A DNA stretch of 64,000 nucleotides from Flavobacterium panici (GTDB lineage Bacteria > Bacteroidota > Bacteroidia > Flavobacteriales > Flavobacteriaceae), in NCBI RefSeq assembly GCF_903819335.1, contig NZ_CAIJDE010000034.1, positions 372,001-436,000 of the forward strand, given 5' to 3'. The position numbers and the translations under genes were made by a program. Shown one piece after another: positions 34,981 through 43,059 of the stretch (the first letter of the stretch is position 1; every line of letters begins with the position of its first letter). The notes beneath the pieces were generated by a model. The model was given only the letters and a program-made list of their open reading frames with translations, searched no databases and was not told the origin of the DNA.

Positions 34981-36030
34981 ATGGTTAAGATAAAAAATGA
35001 AACTAGAAGAAACAGAACGTTTCATATATTAATAACAGTTATTGCATGTGCGCTTGTGGTAAGCGGGGTTATTTTGGGAATTTGGTTTTATGTATTCAAC
35101 AGAAACCACGAAGAAACCAATGACGCTCAGGTGGAACAATATGTAACTCCAATTATGTCGAGAATTACAGGTTATGTGCAGGAAGTTCGTTTTAATGAAA
35201 ATCAGTTTGTGCATAAAGGCGATACTTTGGTTGTAATTGACAATCGGGAATATAAATCAAAATTGAATGTGGCTCTTGCCGATGTTCAAAATGCACAGCA
35301 AAATAGCGTTGTGGCGCAAAGAAATGCGGTTACAACGGCAAGTGCAACGGCAATTAACGAATCTCAATTAGAGGGTGCAAAATCCAATCTTTGGAAAACA
35401 AAACTGGAATACGAAAGGTACAAAGCTTTGGTAAAAGAAGAAGCGGCAACTTCTCAGCAATTGGAAAAAGTTCGCGCCGATTACGAAGCAGCGCAGGCGC
35501 ATTTTGAGGAAATGAAAAACAGAATTCACTCCGCGACTTTAAGTACTTCTGTTGCAGAAGCAAATGTGCCGACAACGCAAACGAATATTGCATCAAAACA
35601 AGCCGTGGCTGATAATGCTGCATTGTTTCTTTCGTACACGATAATTACGGCGCCTTACGACGGTTGGGTTGGAAAACGAACTTTACAGCCGGGACAATTG
35701 GTAAAAGAAGGACAATCATTGCTTTCAATCGTAAGCAAAGAAAAATGGATTACAGCCAATTTTAAAGAAACACAATTGCAGTATTTAACCGTTGGTCAGG
35801 ATGTTGAAATAAAAGCCGATGCCGTGAGCGACAAAACATTTATCGGTACAATTGCATCTTTATCACCTGCGAGCGGGGCAAGATTTTCATTGCTTCCTCC
35901 GGATAATGCAACGGGAAATTTCGTAAAAATCGAACAAAGAATTCCAGTTAGAATTCAGTTAAAAGGCAACGACAAACAAACCGATTTTTTAAGAGCGGGA
36001 ATGAATATCACTGTGATTGCAGCACACTAA
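34981..36030 (+). CDS. EmrA/HlyD-type membrane fusion protein (349 aa)
   Basis: The periplasmic adaptor. One N-terminal transmembrane helix (ILITVIACALVVSGVILGIWFYVF) is followed by DAQVEQYVTPIMSRITGYVQEV, the lipoyl half with VRFNENQFVHKGDTLVVID, a long coiled-coil hairpin near 95-205, then TIITAPYDGWVGKRTLQPGQLV and a barrel domain with GMNITVIAAH at the end. The pattern is that of EmrA, which links an MFS pump to TolC. The MFS gene begins one base after its stop codon. Confidence 0.9.
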   Translation: MVKIKNETRRNRTFHILITVIACALVVSGVILGIWFYVFNRNHEETNDAQVEQYVTPIMSRITGYVQEVRFNENQFVHKGDTLVVIDNREYKSKLNVALADVQNAQQNSVVAQRNAVTTASATAINESQLEGAKSNLWKTKLEYERYKALVKEEAATSQQLEKVRADYEAAQAHFEEMKNRIHSATLSTSVAEANVPTTQTNIASKQAVADNAALFLSYTIITAPYDGWVGKRTLQPGQLVKEGQSLLSIVSKEKWITANFKETQLQYLTVGQDVEIKADAVSDKTFIGTIASLSPASGARFSLLPPDNATGNFVKIEQRIPVRIQLKGNDKQTDFLRAGMNITVIAAH

Positions 36031-36031
36031 A

Positions 36032-37615
36032 ATGGAAGATAAAAGTATTTTTAAATCCTGGGTTCCAAAATGGGCAATCATCATTATTTTGTTTGTCTGC
36101 CTTTTGCATTCCATGATTTTATTGGGAGTTTATACTTCAAACGTAACCTATGCGGCAAGTTTTCTGGACATTGAGCCCGAAGATTTGCAGTTTGCGATGT
36201 GTGTTACGTACGGAACTTTGCTGGCAACGATTTTGATCGAAAGCCGATTTTCAAGTTTTTTTCCTGCAAAAAATTACCTGATGGCGGTTTATTCTTTAAT
36301 CGGGATTACGATTGTTTCATCGGCGTATATTACCAATTTTTATCTTTTTTTAATGCTCAGAATTGCCGAGGGAATTTTGATGGCGCTTCCGGTAATTACA
36401 ATCAGACAATTGTTGATCGAGCAGTTTAATTCTAAAAATGCCATTATAATTGGTTTCTCCTTTTATTACGGTTCGCTGTTGTTGTCAACGCCTTTTATTA
36501 TGAACATTGCAGTCTGGTTTCTGGATCATTACGATTGGAAATACATGCTGTATGTTTCGGGCGGATTGCAGGTTTTGAATGTCTTTTTAATCTTAGTTAC
36601 TTTTCGTGGGCACCGAATCACAAAGAAAATTCCGTTGTATCAAATCGACTGGATGAGTTATTTTTTGGTTTTAACTGCCATTCTTTGCGGTGCTTACTTT
36701 TTTGTTTATGCCGAGAAAAAATATTGGTTCGATTCTTCTGAAATGGTTTTAATGTTAATGATTGCTTTGATTACGGGCGGATTATTCATCTTTAAAGAAC
36801 TTTTGGTAAAAAGACCAACTTTTGACTTTGAAGTTTTTAAATACGCCAATCTCCGAATTGGGTTTTTATTGTTTTTCCTTTTCTATATCAGCAGAGCAAC
36901 GCTGAGCCTTTGTCATTCGGCGATGTTTTCCATTTGGAATTGGGATCCGTCGCGCGTTGCAGGCGTGCAATACATAAACGGATTGGGAAATGTAATCGGG
37001 CTTATTTTAGCTGCTTATTTTCTGATGAAATCTGTTTCGACGAAAATCATTTTTATAATTGGTTTTTCGCTAATTGCGTTGTTTCATTTTTGGTTTACGT
37101 TTCTTTTCGTGCCCGATGTGGCTTTATCGGATATTATCATTCCGTATGTTTTACAAGGTATTGGCGTCGGGTTTTTATTCGTTCCGTTAATCCTGTTTAC
37201 CACATCTTCGGTTCCGGCAAAAATGGCGGTTTCTTCTGGAATTGTCGGTGTTTCGGGGCGTTTTTGGGGAAGTACAATTGGCTTTTGTGTGATGCAAAAT
37301 GCAGCTGTATTTTTAAATAAAAAACATTTTTTAAAACTAAGTCAGTTTGTAACGGGCGAAAATCCCGAAGCACAGCAAACAATTTCTGCAACCGCACAAA
37401 GTTTTATGGCAAAAGGATATTCGGCAGATAATGCAAATACTTTAGCCTTGAAGAAAGTTTTCGGAACTGTTGCCAAGCAAGCCACGTTATTAGCCGATAT
37501 GGAGATTTATACGATTGTAGGTTATGGTTTAGTGGCTTTGATTATTCTGATTGCGTGTAATCAGCATTTAAGACAAACGATGACTTTGGTTAAAAGTAAA
37601 ATTTGGATCGGCTAA
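36032..37615 (+). CDS. MFS transporter, EmrB/DHA2-like (527 aa)
   Basis: The inner-membrane pump of the tripartite exporter. About 14 hydrophobic segments are visible, and the length fits the 14-helix DHA2 group. Segments include WAIIIILFVCLLHSMILLGVY at the N-terminus and YTIVGYGLVALIILIACNQ at the C-terminus. The usual basic loop between helices 2 and 3 is poorly conserved. ATG 36032 is preferred to TTG 36017 because it directly follows the adaptor stop codon. The substrate is unknown. Confidence 0.85.
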   Translation: MEDKSIFKSWVPKWAIIIILFVCLLHSMILLGVYTSNVTYAASFLDIEPEDLQFAMCVTYGTLLATILIESRFSSFFPAKNYLMAVYSLIGITIVSSAYITNFYLFLMLRIAEGILMALPVITIRQLLIEQFNSKNAIIIGFSFYYGSLLLSTPFIMNIAVWFLDHYDWKYMLYVSGGLQVLNVFLILVTFRGHRITKKIPLYQIDWMSYFLVLTAILCGAYFFVYAEKKYWFDSSEMVLMLMIALITGGLFIFKELLVKRPTFDFEVFKYANLRIGFLLFFLFYISRATLSLCHSAMFSIWNWDPSRVAGVQYINGLGNVIGLILAAYFLMKSVSTKIIFIIGFSLIALFHFWFTFLFVPDVALSDIIIPYVLQGIGVGFLFVPLILFTTSSVPAKMAVSSGIVGVSGRFWGSTIGFCVMQNAAVFLNKKHFLKLSQFVTGENPEAQQTISATAQSFMAKGYSADNANTLALKKVFGTVAKQATLLADMEIYTIVGYGLVALIILIACNQHLRQTMTLVKSKIWIG

Positions 37616-37617
37616 AA

Positions 37618-37905
37618 TGCAAATTCCAATTTTTAAATTCCAAATTCCAAAGTGGAGTGAATTTAATCTCGCAAAGTCGCAGAGGCGCAAAGTTTTTTGT
37701 TTCAGGTTTAAAGTTTCAGGTTTTAGGTTTTTTGCACAAAGTTTGTCATTTCGACGAAGGAGAAATCTTCGCAAGTAACTCCGCAACGAAAGTCCAATCT
37801 TTGTAGAGCTGCTCGTGGAGATTTCTCCTTTGTCGAAATGACAAACAGTATGATGTAGATTGCTTAAAATAAAAATCTTTGCGCCTCTGCGACTTCGCGA
37901 GATTC
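37618..37905. repeat. Nested REP-like elements after the efflux operon
   Basis: The 394-base gap 37616-38009 has no gene. It holds an AAATTCCAA-rich element (37621-37650). An inverted pair TCTCGCAAAGTCGCAGAGGC / GCCTCTGCGACTTCGCGAGA (about 37667-37902) encloses a full GTCATTTCGACGAAGG hairpin at 37742-37846. A final CTCCGTGAAAAACCTCTGCG stretch precedes the HAD gene. Confidence 0.75.
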
Positions 37906-38009
37906 AAAAAAAACTCTTAGCGAATCTCCGTGAAAAACCTCTGCGAATCTCTGTGAAATAACCCTTTATTACCCTATCTTGCAACCGTTAAAAAAACAAA
38001 AAATATAAA

Positions 38010-38675
38010 ATGAAACAGCAATGTGTAATTTTTGATATGGATGGCGTGATTTCGCACACCAATCCGCATCATGTGAAGGCTTTTGAGGCGTTTTTCGATA
38101 AATATAAAGTTCCTTATACCAATGAAGAATTTGAAGAACATATGTACGGAAAACATAACAGTTATATCATGACGCATTTCTTCAAACGTCCAATTGCGGG
38201 AGAAGAACTTTTAAAACTCGAAGACGAAAAAGAAGGAATGTTTCGTGAAATTTATAAAGATAAAGTCGATACGATTCCGCATTATTTGGATTTTTTAAGC
38301 GAATTAAAATCTCGCGGATTTAAAACAGCCGTTGCGACATCGGCGCCGCGTGCGAATCTTGATTTGATTGCAAACGCCTTAAAAATCACAGACAAAATGG
38401 ATTCGATGATGTCCAGCGAAGACGTTACGTTTCATAAACCAAATCCCGAAGTATATCTAAAATCGGCAGAGCGTGTTGGCGTTTCTCCGTCTGATTGTGT
38501 GGTTTTCGAAGATTCTTTTTCGGGCGTTACAGCGGGATTAAATGCCGGAATGAAAGTCGTGGGCGTTTTGAGTACACATACAAAAGAACAACTTCCGGTA
38601 TGTGATTTTTATATTAATGATTACAGCGAAATTAATGTGGATAAGATAATTGAGTTGTTAAATTCCAATTCTTAG
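38010..38675 (+). CDS. HAD-family phosphatase, beta-phosphoglucomutase-like (221 aa)
   Basis: A haloacid-dehalogenase hydrolase with a helical cap. Motif I is VIFDMDGVISHTNP with the nucleophile Asp near 10, motif II is VATSAPRAN, the Lys of motif III is in FHKPNPEVYL, and motif IV is VVFEDSFSGVTAGLNAGM. This is the beta-phosphoglucomutase/sugar-phosphatase branch; the substrate is not predictable. It is a single gene between repeat elements. Confidence 0.9.
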   Translation: MKQQCVIFDMDGVISHTNPHHVKAFEAFFDKYKVPYTNEEFEEHMYGKHNSYIMTHFFKRPIAGEELLKLEDEKEGMFREIYKDKVDTIPHYLDFLSELKSRGFKTAVATSAPRANLDLIANALKITDKMDSMMSSEDVTFHKPNPEVYLKSAERVGVSPSDCVVFEDSFSGVTAGLNAGMKVVGVLSTHTKEQLPVCDFYINDYSEINVDKIIELLNSNS

Positions 38676-38762
38676 AAAATCTTAATTCCAAAACTATACT
38701 GAAGACCTTTGTCAAAGTTTTAAACTTTGACAAAGGTTTTTTGTTAAGAGTAACCTCAATCT

Positions 38763-38926
38763 TGTCATTTCGAGGAACGAGAAATCTTCGCAAGTAACTC
38801 CGTAAAGGGTAACCGCAAAGTATTGTCATTTCGAGGAACGAGAAATCGCACTCGTGAATCTACAAAGAGAATCGCCAATCTTTGCGGAGTTTCTAGTGCG
38901 ATTTCTCGTTTCTCGAAATGACAAAC
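38763..38926. repeat. One half and one complete GTCATTTCGA-family REP
   Basis: A left half (TTGTCATTTCGAGGAACGAG, 38763-38815) is followed at once by a full element whose right arm is CTCGTTTCTCGAAATGACAA (38823-38926). They lie between the HAD gene and the convergent HExxH protein gene. A small hairpin with AACTTTGACAAAGG is at 38700-38740. Confidence 0.78.
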
Positions 38927-38946
38927 TAGACGGATAAAAGAAACAT

Positions 38947-39738
38947 TCAATACTTCTCCTCCAAAAAAGCAATCCAGCCTTTTTCAAATTCTTCAGTTGA
39001 TATATTTAATGTTTTCTCAATATTACCAAAAGAAGCAATCAGTTTTGGCAGTATATCATTTCCCCATTTTTGGGTAAGATATTCGACTATCGTGTATCCA
39101 ATATTGTAAATCTGATTACTGTGATTAAGTTCTTCTAAAGTTAGGTTTTTGCTTTTGGCATATTTTACGCTTAAGGAATTTACTTCTCCAGCTTCAAAAA
39201 TACTGATCGATTCCCAAAGCCAGCGCGGATATTCGACTGCAAACTTTTTATCAAATTGCTTATCAAACTCGGTACGGTCTTGTGTGATAATCGTTTGTTT
39301 TGCTTTGTCGATTAATATATTTAACTGAACACAATGCGTAAATTCATGCAGAGCCGTTTTTAGCGGATCGTCTGGAAAAATTGAATTGAACCAGTTTGTC
39401 CAGACAAAATGAAATTCATTTGGACCGCGACTTGTGCCGTTTGCATTTTCTAAACCAGTAGCGACATTAAACTTGTATTGTGAGCCGTAAACAAAAACCT
39501 TTATCAGGCCGTGTTTTACATCTTTTAAATTCGTTCTTATTTCAGTATAATTGCTTTCAAGATGTTCGCTTAGTTTTTCAGCCTCGCTTTTATAAATTCC
39601 ATCGTAGGAAATAATAAAATGTTCCGATTCCAGAGTTTGAGCCTTGTGTTTAACGGTAAAGGTTCGAGTTGTTCTTGCAACGTAAAAAACGCCAATAATA
39701 ATCCCTAAAAGAATAATTAATAATTTGTATTTCCTCAT
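38947..39738 (-). CDS. Membrane-anchored HExxH putative metalloprotease (263 aa)
   Basis: An N-terminal anchor (YKLLIILLGIIIGVFYVA) precedes an extracytoplasmic domain with the zinc-peptidase motif ALHEFTHCVQLNI near 135-145. A possible third ligand lies in WLWESISIFEAGEV, where Glu follows about 45 residues later, as in gluzincin-like basic secretory or peptidase MA-like proteins. ATG 39738 is preferred because it begins the anchor. I do not recognise a named family. Neighbours give no clue. Confidence 0.65.
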   Translation of the reverse strand: MRKYKLLIILLGIIIGVFYVARTTRTFTVKHKAQTLESEHFIISYDGIYKSEAEKLSEHLESNYTEIRTNLKDVKHGLIKVFVYGSQYKFNVATGLENANGTSRGPNEFHFVWTNWFNSIFPDDPLKTALHEFTHCVQLNILIDKAKQTIITQDRTEFDKQFDKKFAVEYPRWLWESISIFEAGEVNSLSVKYAKSKNLTLEELNHSNQIYNIGYTIVEYLTQKWGNDILPKLIASFGNIEKTLNISTEEFEKGWIAFLEEKY

Positions 39739-39859
39739 GTGTTCTAAATGTTTTTTGAGATTTAAAAACAAGCAAAATATTGAGAATTAGGTTTTTGGTA
39801 TTTTAAAAATAAGAATATTTAAAGACTAAATACAAAAAGATTTAAAGAAATTTCTGAAT

Positions 39860-40075
39860 TGTTAAGCTTTGGCAGTTTTAATCTTGCAATCCCAATAGCT
39901 ATCTGGAGCGAAGTTGCAAAGTTTTTTTAGCCACAGATTATTATAATTAAAAGGATTTTTTCTGTGTTTTGACCACAAATGCATTGTCATTTCGAAGAGA
40001 ATAACAAACGAATCGTATTTACTTTACTGAATAAGAAAGTTAAATAAATTGCCTCCAGTTTAAACTGGAGGTTTT
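39860..40075. repeat. Decayed REP fragments in the gap before the small membrane protein
   Basis: The 369-base gap 39739-40107 has no convincing gene. It holds a piece of the GCCACAGATT family (39931-39955), a fragment GTCATTTCGAAGAGAA (39987-40002), and a perfect hairpin CCTCCAGTTTAAACTGGAGG at 40052-40071. The same CCTCCAG family occurs twice near 44550-44700. Confidence 0.65.
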
Positions 40076-40107
40076 ATGTTGGAAAAAAGAAAGGCTTTAG
40101 CCGAAAA

Positions 40108-40416
40108 TTATGCAATGTCTAAGGCAATTGCAATTATTAATCCTGTAATTAAAAGAAAAACAGATGCGCTTAATAAAAGCCATAGAATTTTTGGCAGGAG
40201 TTTAATTCTTAATTCTTTAATGATTAAAATAGAATTGACTAAAGAAAAAACGACAAGCAAACAGCATAGAAATAAACAACCAGTACTTCCGTACGCATAT
40301 ATCAAAGTGCCTCTAAAATTTTCAAGATAATGTTTTGTCAAACAGCTTAAAAAGAATAAAGAAGGAATTGCAACAGCAAATTTTTGTGTTTCGTCAAGAT
40401 TCCTAAATTTTTTCAA
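40108..40416 (-). CDS. Small membrane protein of unknown function (102 aa)
   Basis: Three hydrophobic segments are visible: IPSLFFLSCL near 18, LIYAYGSTGCLFLCCLLVVF near 38-58, and LLLSASVFLLITGLIIAIAL near 80-99. The frame on this strand has membrane-protein composition, unlike the overlapping plus-strand frame, so I take this strand as coding. It lies 52 bases after the YcxB-like gene on the same strand. No family recognised. Confidence 0.55.
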   Translation of the reverse strand: MKKFRNLDETQKFAVAIPSLFFLSCLTKHYLENFRGTLIYAYGSTGCLFLCCLLVVFSLVNSILIIKELRIKLLPKILWLLLSASVFLLITGLIIAIALDIA

Positions 40417-40468
40417 TGTAGATTTTGGTTGATTTTTTGTTTTGAAAAGGAAAGTCTTTCGCCGAAAT

Positions 40469-40942
40469 TTACCTGTTTTTAATCTTCAAAAACACTTCAT
40501 TTCTAAACCAATTTTCATCTTCTGGAGTTTCAAAAATTCGTTTTGGGAAAAATACACTTTGTCCTTTTGAGAGATATAAAATATAAAGATCATTTAGTTC
40601 TAAAACTTTTATGAAATTCGTTACTGCAATTGTACTTTCAGTTGTTTCATCAAAGCGAGAAATAATTTTGTCGTTGAAAATTTCATGTTCTCTTTCTGAA
40701 AGAATGATCTTGTTTTCTTTTGAGTTTGCAAATCTCCAATATTGAAAAAATGTAATTAGCGGAAATAGAAAGCCAAATACAATCATAAAAATATCAGAAG
40801 AATCTTTGTTATCCTTAAATAGAATTGCAATAGCTAATAACAACATAATAGAATATAGCCACCATCGTTTTTTTAATAGAATTCTAATAATAAATGAAAG
40901 GTATTCTTTTTTAGTAAAGTGAAATTTTTTGGTTTTGATCAT
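40469..40942 (-). CDS. YcxB-like membrane protein (157 aa)
   Basis: Two adjacent helices (WWLYSIMLLLAIAIL and IFMIVFGFLFPLITFFQYW) are followed by a beta-rich cytoplasmic domain with FNDKIISRFDETTESTIAVTNFIKV, LYILYLSKGQSVFFPKRIF. This matches the YcxB-type arrangement, in which the C-terminal domain resembles a PH-like fold. Function is unknown. It is probably co-transcribed with the small membrane protein downstream. Confidence 0.65.
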   Translation of the reverse strand: MIKTKKFHFTKKEYLSFIIRILLKKRWWLYSIMLLLAIAILFKDNKDSSDIFMIVFGFLFPLITFFQYWRFANSKENKIILSEREHEIFNDKIISRFDETTESTIAVTNFIKVLELNDLYILYLSKGQSVFFPKRIFETPEDENWFRNEVFLKIKNR

Positions 40943-41077
40943 TGGTAGCTTTTTGGATTTGCTGTAAAAGTAAAAATAGATTTTGTATATGAAAAAAATA
41001 ATTAGAGTTGAAGGCGCATTTGCCTACATAAGATAAATGTTCTTGATGATTTTTGCAATATTTTAAATTATAAAATT

Positions 41078-41311
41078 ATGAGTACAAATAAACTTTCAGA
41101 AGAAGTTGAAAACAGAATAAAAGATTTTTTTGTTAATAGAATTGACCCAAAAGATTTGGCAAAAACTATACGAGAAGTAAATTACGCTCTTTCGCTATGT
41201 TCAATGCGAGGTTGTGAAACTCTGGAATCTGAATTAAATAACCTCGATGATAATTTTTATTGGTTGAATAAATTAGCAGAAGTTCTTGATCCTTATTTAG
41301 ACGTTGAGTGA
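41078..41311 (+). CDS. Small conserved protein, paralogue of the gene at 14390 (77 aa)
   Basis: It begins MSTNKLSEEVENRIKDFF and ends YWLNKLAEVLDPYLDVE, matching the 14390 product along its full length. Conserved features are the DP(K/E)(D/S)LAK.IR..NY segment, a R(G/D)CET motif with a shared Cys, and a YWLN helix. It is acidic, helical and soluble. Unlike the other copy, it has no structured leader or upstream duplication. Function unknown. Confidence 0.75.
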   Translation: MSTNKLSEEVENRIKDFFVNRIDPKDLAKTIREVNYALSLCSMRGCETLESELNNLDDNFYWLNKLAEVLDPYLDVE

Positions 41312-41330
41312 AGGAAGGTTTTAGGTTTAG

Positions 41331-41434
41331 TTTGTCATTCCGAGGAACGAGGAATCGCACAAGAAATTCCGCAAAGAAAAGCGTCAATCTTTGTCGATCA
41401 ACGCGTGCGATTCCTCGTTCCTCGGAATGACAAA
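41331..41434. repeat. Complete REP hairpin, GTCATTCCGAGGAACGAGG form
   Basis: TTTGTCATTCCGAGGAACGA pairs with TCGTTCCTCGGAATGACAAA over a 55-base loop. It lies after the 77-aa gene and before the convergent HEPN-like gene. Confidence 0.85.
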
Positions 41435-41493
41435 AAAACAAAAGGATTTGAAAATTTTAAACAAGAGATTTATGAGTGAAGGTAAATGTGCAT

Positions 41494-42174
41494 TTAGATT
41501 TTCCTTCCTTCTCGCATATATTCACTTATATAATTTATAACTTTAGTTGAAAGATCGATGAAATCTTTGATGTGAATTTTAAATTGTAAGCCAAATTCAT
41601 AAATTTCGTTTTCGTTTAATTTATTTATATGTTGGTTAAGAATTAAAGCATCTTTATTTTTATGGGCGATTGTGTTGTTTCTTATTTCTCGAAGTAACCT
41701 TTCATTGGTTGTTTTAAAAGAAGAAAAATTTTTATGCATTGATTTGAATTCGTCAATAAATTCAAGCATGTTATTTCTTTTTAATTCTGCTAAACAATTA
41801 CTACCAATGAGCACGCCAATATTATCTAAGTAGTCGAGTAATACTATAGAAATTACTCTTGCATATAATTTTTTCTCTTGTAATCTTTCTGCAAATTGAA
41901 ACTTTTCTAACAATAAAGTTAAGTCAATTAGGACAATGTCAGAAAAAATGCAGAGATTTAAAAAACTATCATGCTTAGAGTAATTATGCTTTTTAAAATC
42001 TGTCAAAACCTTACTAATTTGATCAATGCTTTCTTGAGATCCTGAAATATTTTGATCAATTTCAAGTTTTAATTTTTTACGTAAGCTTTTTACTTTCTGT
42101 TTAGTTTTCCAAGTTTTAAAAAAATTAAAGAGCTTCATGTATAATTTGTTTTGTACTAATTCTTTATTCTGCAT
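41494..42174 (-). CDS. HEPN-like protein, possible ribonuclease (226 aa)
   Basis: A soluble all-helical protein with LREIRNNTIAHKNKD near residues 158-172. R-N-N-T-I-A-H is the Rx4-6H pattern of HEPN ribonucleases found in toxin and abortive-infection systems. The N-terminus is basic (FFKTWKTKQKVKSLRKKLKL). ATG 42174 overlaps the end of the KilA-N gene by 11 bases; ATG 42138 is an alternative. The motif alone is weak evidence, and no full HEPN subfamily is recognised. The operon partner is a KilA-N protein. Confidence 0.5.
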   Translation of the reverse strand: MQNKELVQNKLYMKLFNFFKTWKTKQKVKSLRKKLKLEIDQNISGSQESIDQISKVLTDFKKHNYSKHDSFLNLCIFSDIVLIDLTLLLEKFQFAERLQEKKLYARVISIVLLDYLDNIGVLIGSNCLAELKRNNMLEFIDEFKSMHKNFSSFKTTNERLLREIRNNTIAHKNKDALILNQHINKLNENEIYEFGLQFKIHIKDFIDLSTKVINYISEYMREGRKI

Positions 42175-42706
42175 CAAATTCAAAACTATATTGATCTTTA
42201 ATTGCTCTTAGTTTTGCCATCTTTGCGTTTGTAAATTCTTTTTCAGCTCTGAAATAATCATGAACATCTTTTTCAGTTGGATTAATTAGAAGTTTTCTCT
42301 TTAATTCAATCATTCTTGCTTGGGATGTTTTTTGAATATCATGCGCATTCCAATGCTTTTTATAATTTCCAAAAAGTATATTATCTACTGTTTCAAAAAA
42401 CCAAATTTCAAATTCTACACTTAACCAAGAAGCAAATTTTATCGCAAGCTTTCTGTGCATGTAAGTCACGTCTTCTTTTATATGAAAAATATGGTCAATA
42501 TTGTAATCTGGAGTTTCTTCTTGAGAATTTAATTGGTTTAAAAGTATCTGAACAAAATTTTCTGTCTCTTTTAATTTTAAAAAAACTTCTGTTTTTTTAT
42601 TAAAAATCAAAGCCATTTCAGATGCGTTGACAACAATATCTTTATCATGGCTGCTAATGTAAAAATTGATTGGGTTTTCATTGAACAACTCAATTATTGG
42701 CTTCAT
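42164..42706 (-). CDS. KilA-N domain protein (180 aa)
   Basis: The KilA-N DNA-binding-like domain is visible over residues 20-115: IVVNASEMALIFNKKTEVFLK, then YMHRKLAIKFASWLSVEFEIWFFETVD, read in segments. The remaining 60 residues are charged helices. KilA-N is best known from phage and large DNA virus proteins, but no other phage gene is nearby. It precedes and overlaps the HEPN-like gene. A TATATTTG box reads at 42730-42737 on the same strand, 24 bases upstream. Confidence 0.82.
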   Translation of the reverse strand: MKPIIELFNENPINFYISSHDKDIVVNASEMALIFNKKTEVFLKLKETENFVQILLNQLNSQEETPDYNIDHIFHIKEDVTYMHRKLAIKFASWLSVEFEIWFFETVDNILFGNYKKHWNAHDIQKTSQARMIELKRKLLINPTEKDVHDYFRAEKEFTNAKMAKLRAIKDQYSFEFDAE

Positions 42707-42729
42707 AGTAGAAAAAGTTAAGGTGAAAC

Positions 42730-42737
42730 CAAATATA
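42730..42737 (-). promoter_or_regulatory. Promoter -7 box for the KilA-N/HEPN-like pair
   Basis: The minus strand reads TATATTTG, matching TAnnTTTG, 24 bases before the KilA-N ATG. No -33 element is clear. Confidence 0.4.
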
Positions 42738-42834
42738 AGGATCTTGTTTAATGTTTAAAATTGAAGTTATTAACATTAAAATACATAAGATGACTCTTGA
42801 AAAAGATATTTGAAAATGAGAATATCTCCAAAAC

Positions 42835-42866
42835 AAAAAAGCTTCTGATTTCTCAGAAGCTTTTTT
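42835..42866. terminator. Terminator after tRNA-Leu
   Basis: AAAAAAGCTTCTGA, loop TTTC, TCAGAAGCTTTTTT. It lies three bases beyond the tRNA 3' end on the minus strand and could act on both strands. Confidence 0.88.
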
Positions 42867-42868
42867 AG

Positions 42869-42950
42869 TGCGGATAATAGGACTCGAACCTACACGCCTT
42901 GCGGCACCAGATCCTAAGTCTGGCATGTCTACCAATTTCACCATATCCGC
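42869..42950 (-). tRNA. tRNA-Leu (TAG)
   Basis: On the minus strand the acceptor GCGGATA pairs with TATCCGC and discriminator A follows. The anticodon stem-loop CCAGACTTAGGATCTGG gives TAG. A long variable arm (TGCCGCAAGGCGT) and T-loop GGTTCGAGTCC are present. CCA is not encoded. Confidence 0.96.
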
Positions 42951-42963
42951 GTAATTGTGGGTG

Positions 42964-42993
42964 CAAAGATAAGCATACTTTCGAATATTCAAA
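42964..42993 (-). promoter_or_regulatory. Promoter of tRNA-Leu
   Basis: On the minus strand TTTG (42990-42993), 18 bases, and TATCTTTG (42964-42971) precede the tRNA by 13 bases, a good Bacteroidota promoter match. Confidence 0.65.
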
Positions 42994-43059
42994 GAAAAAT
43001 TTCAAAAAAAATATTAATTCTCTTTTTTGTACTTTTGGTTTTCTATAAAAATTATTTAA

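Noticed and set aside
40076..40330. Plus-strand open frame of 84 codons
   Set aside because: It lies opposite the small membrane protein gene, is highly basic with no family match, and begins inside a repeat hairpin's downstream A/T stretch.
41494..42706. Prophage remnant suggested by the KilA-N domain
   Set aside because: No integrase, structural, lysis or replication gene occurs near it, and no attachment-site duplication of the tRNA-Leu end was seen.
42690..42992. Open frame across tRNA-Leu
   Set aside because: It is formed by translating the tRNA gene and its terminator and cannot be a separate gene.
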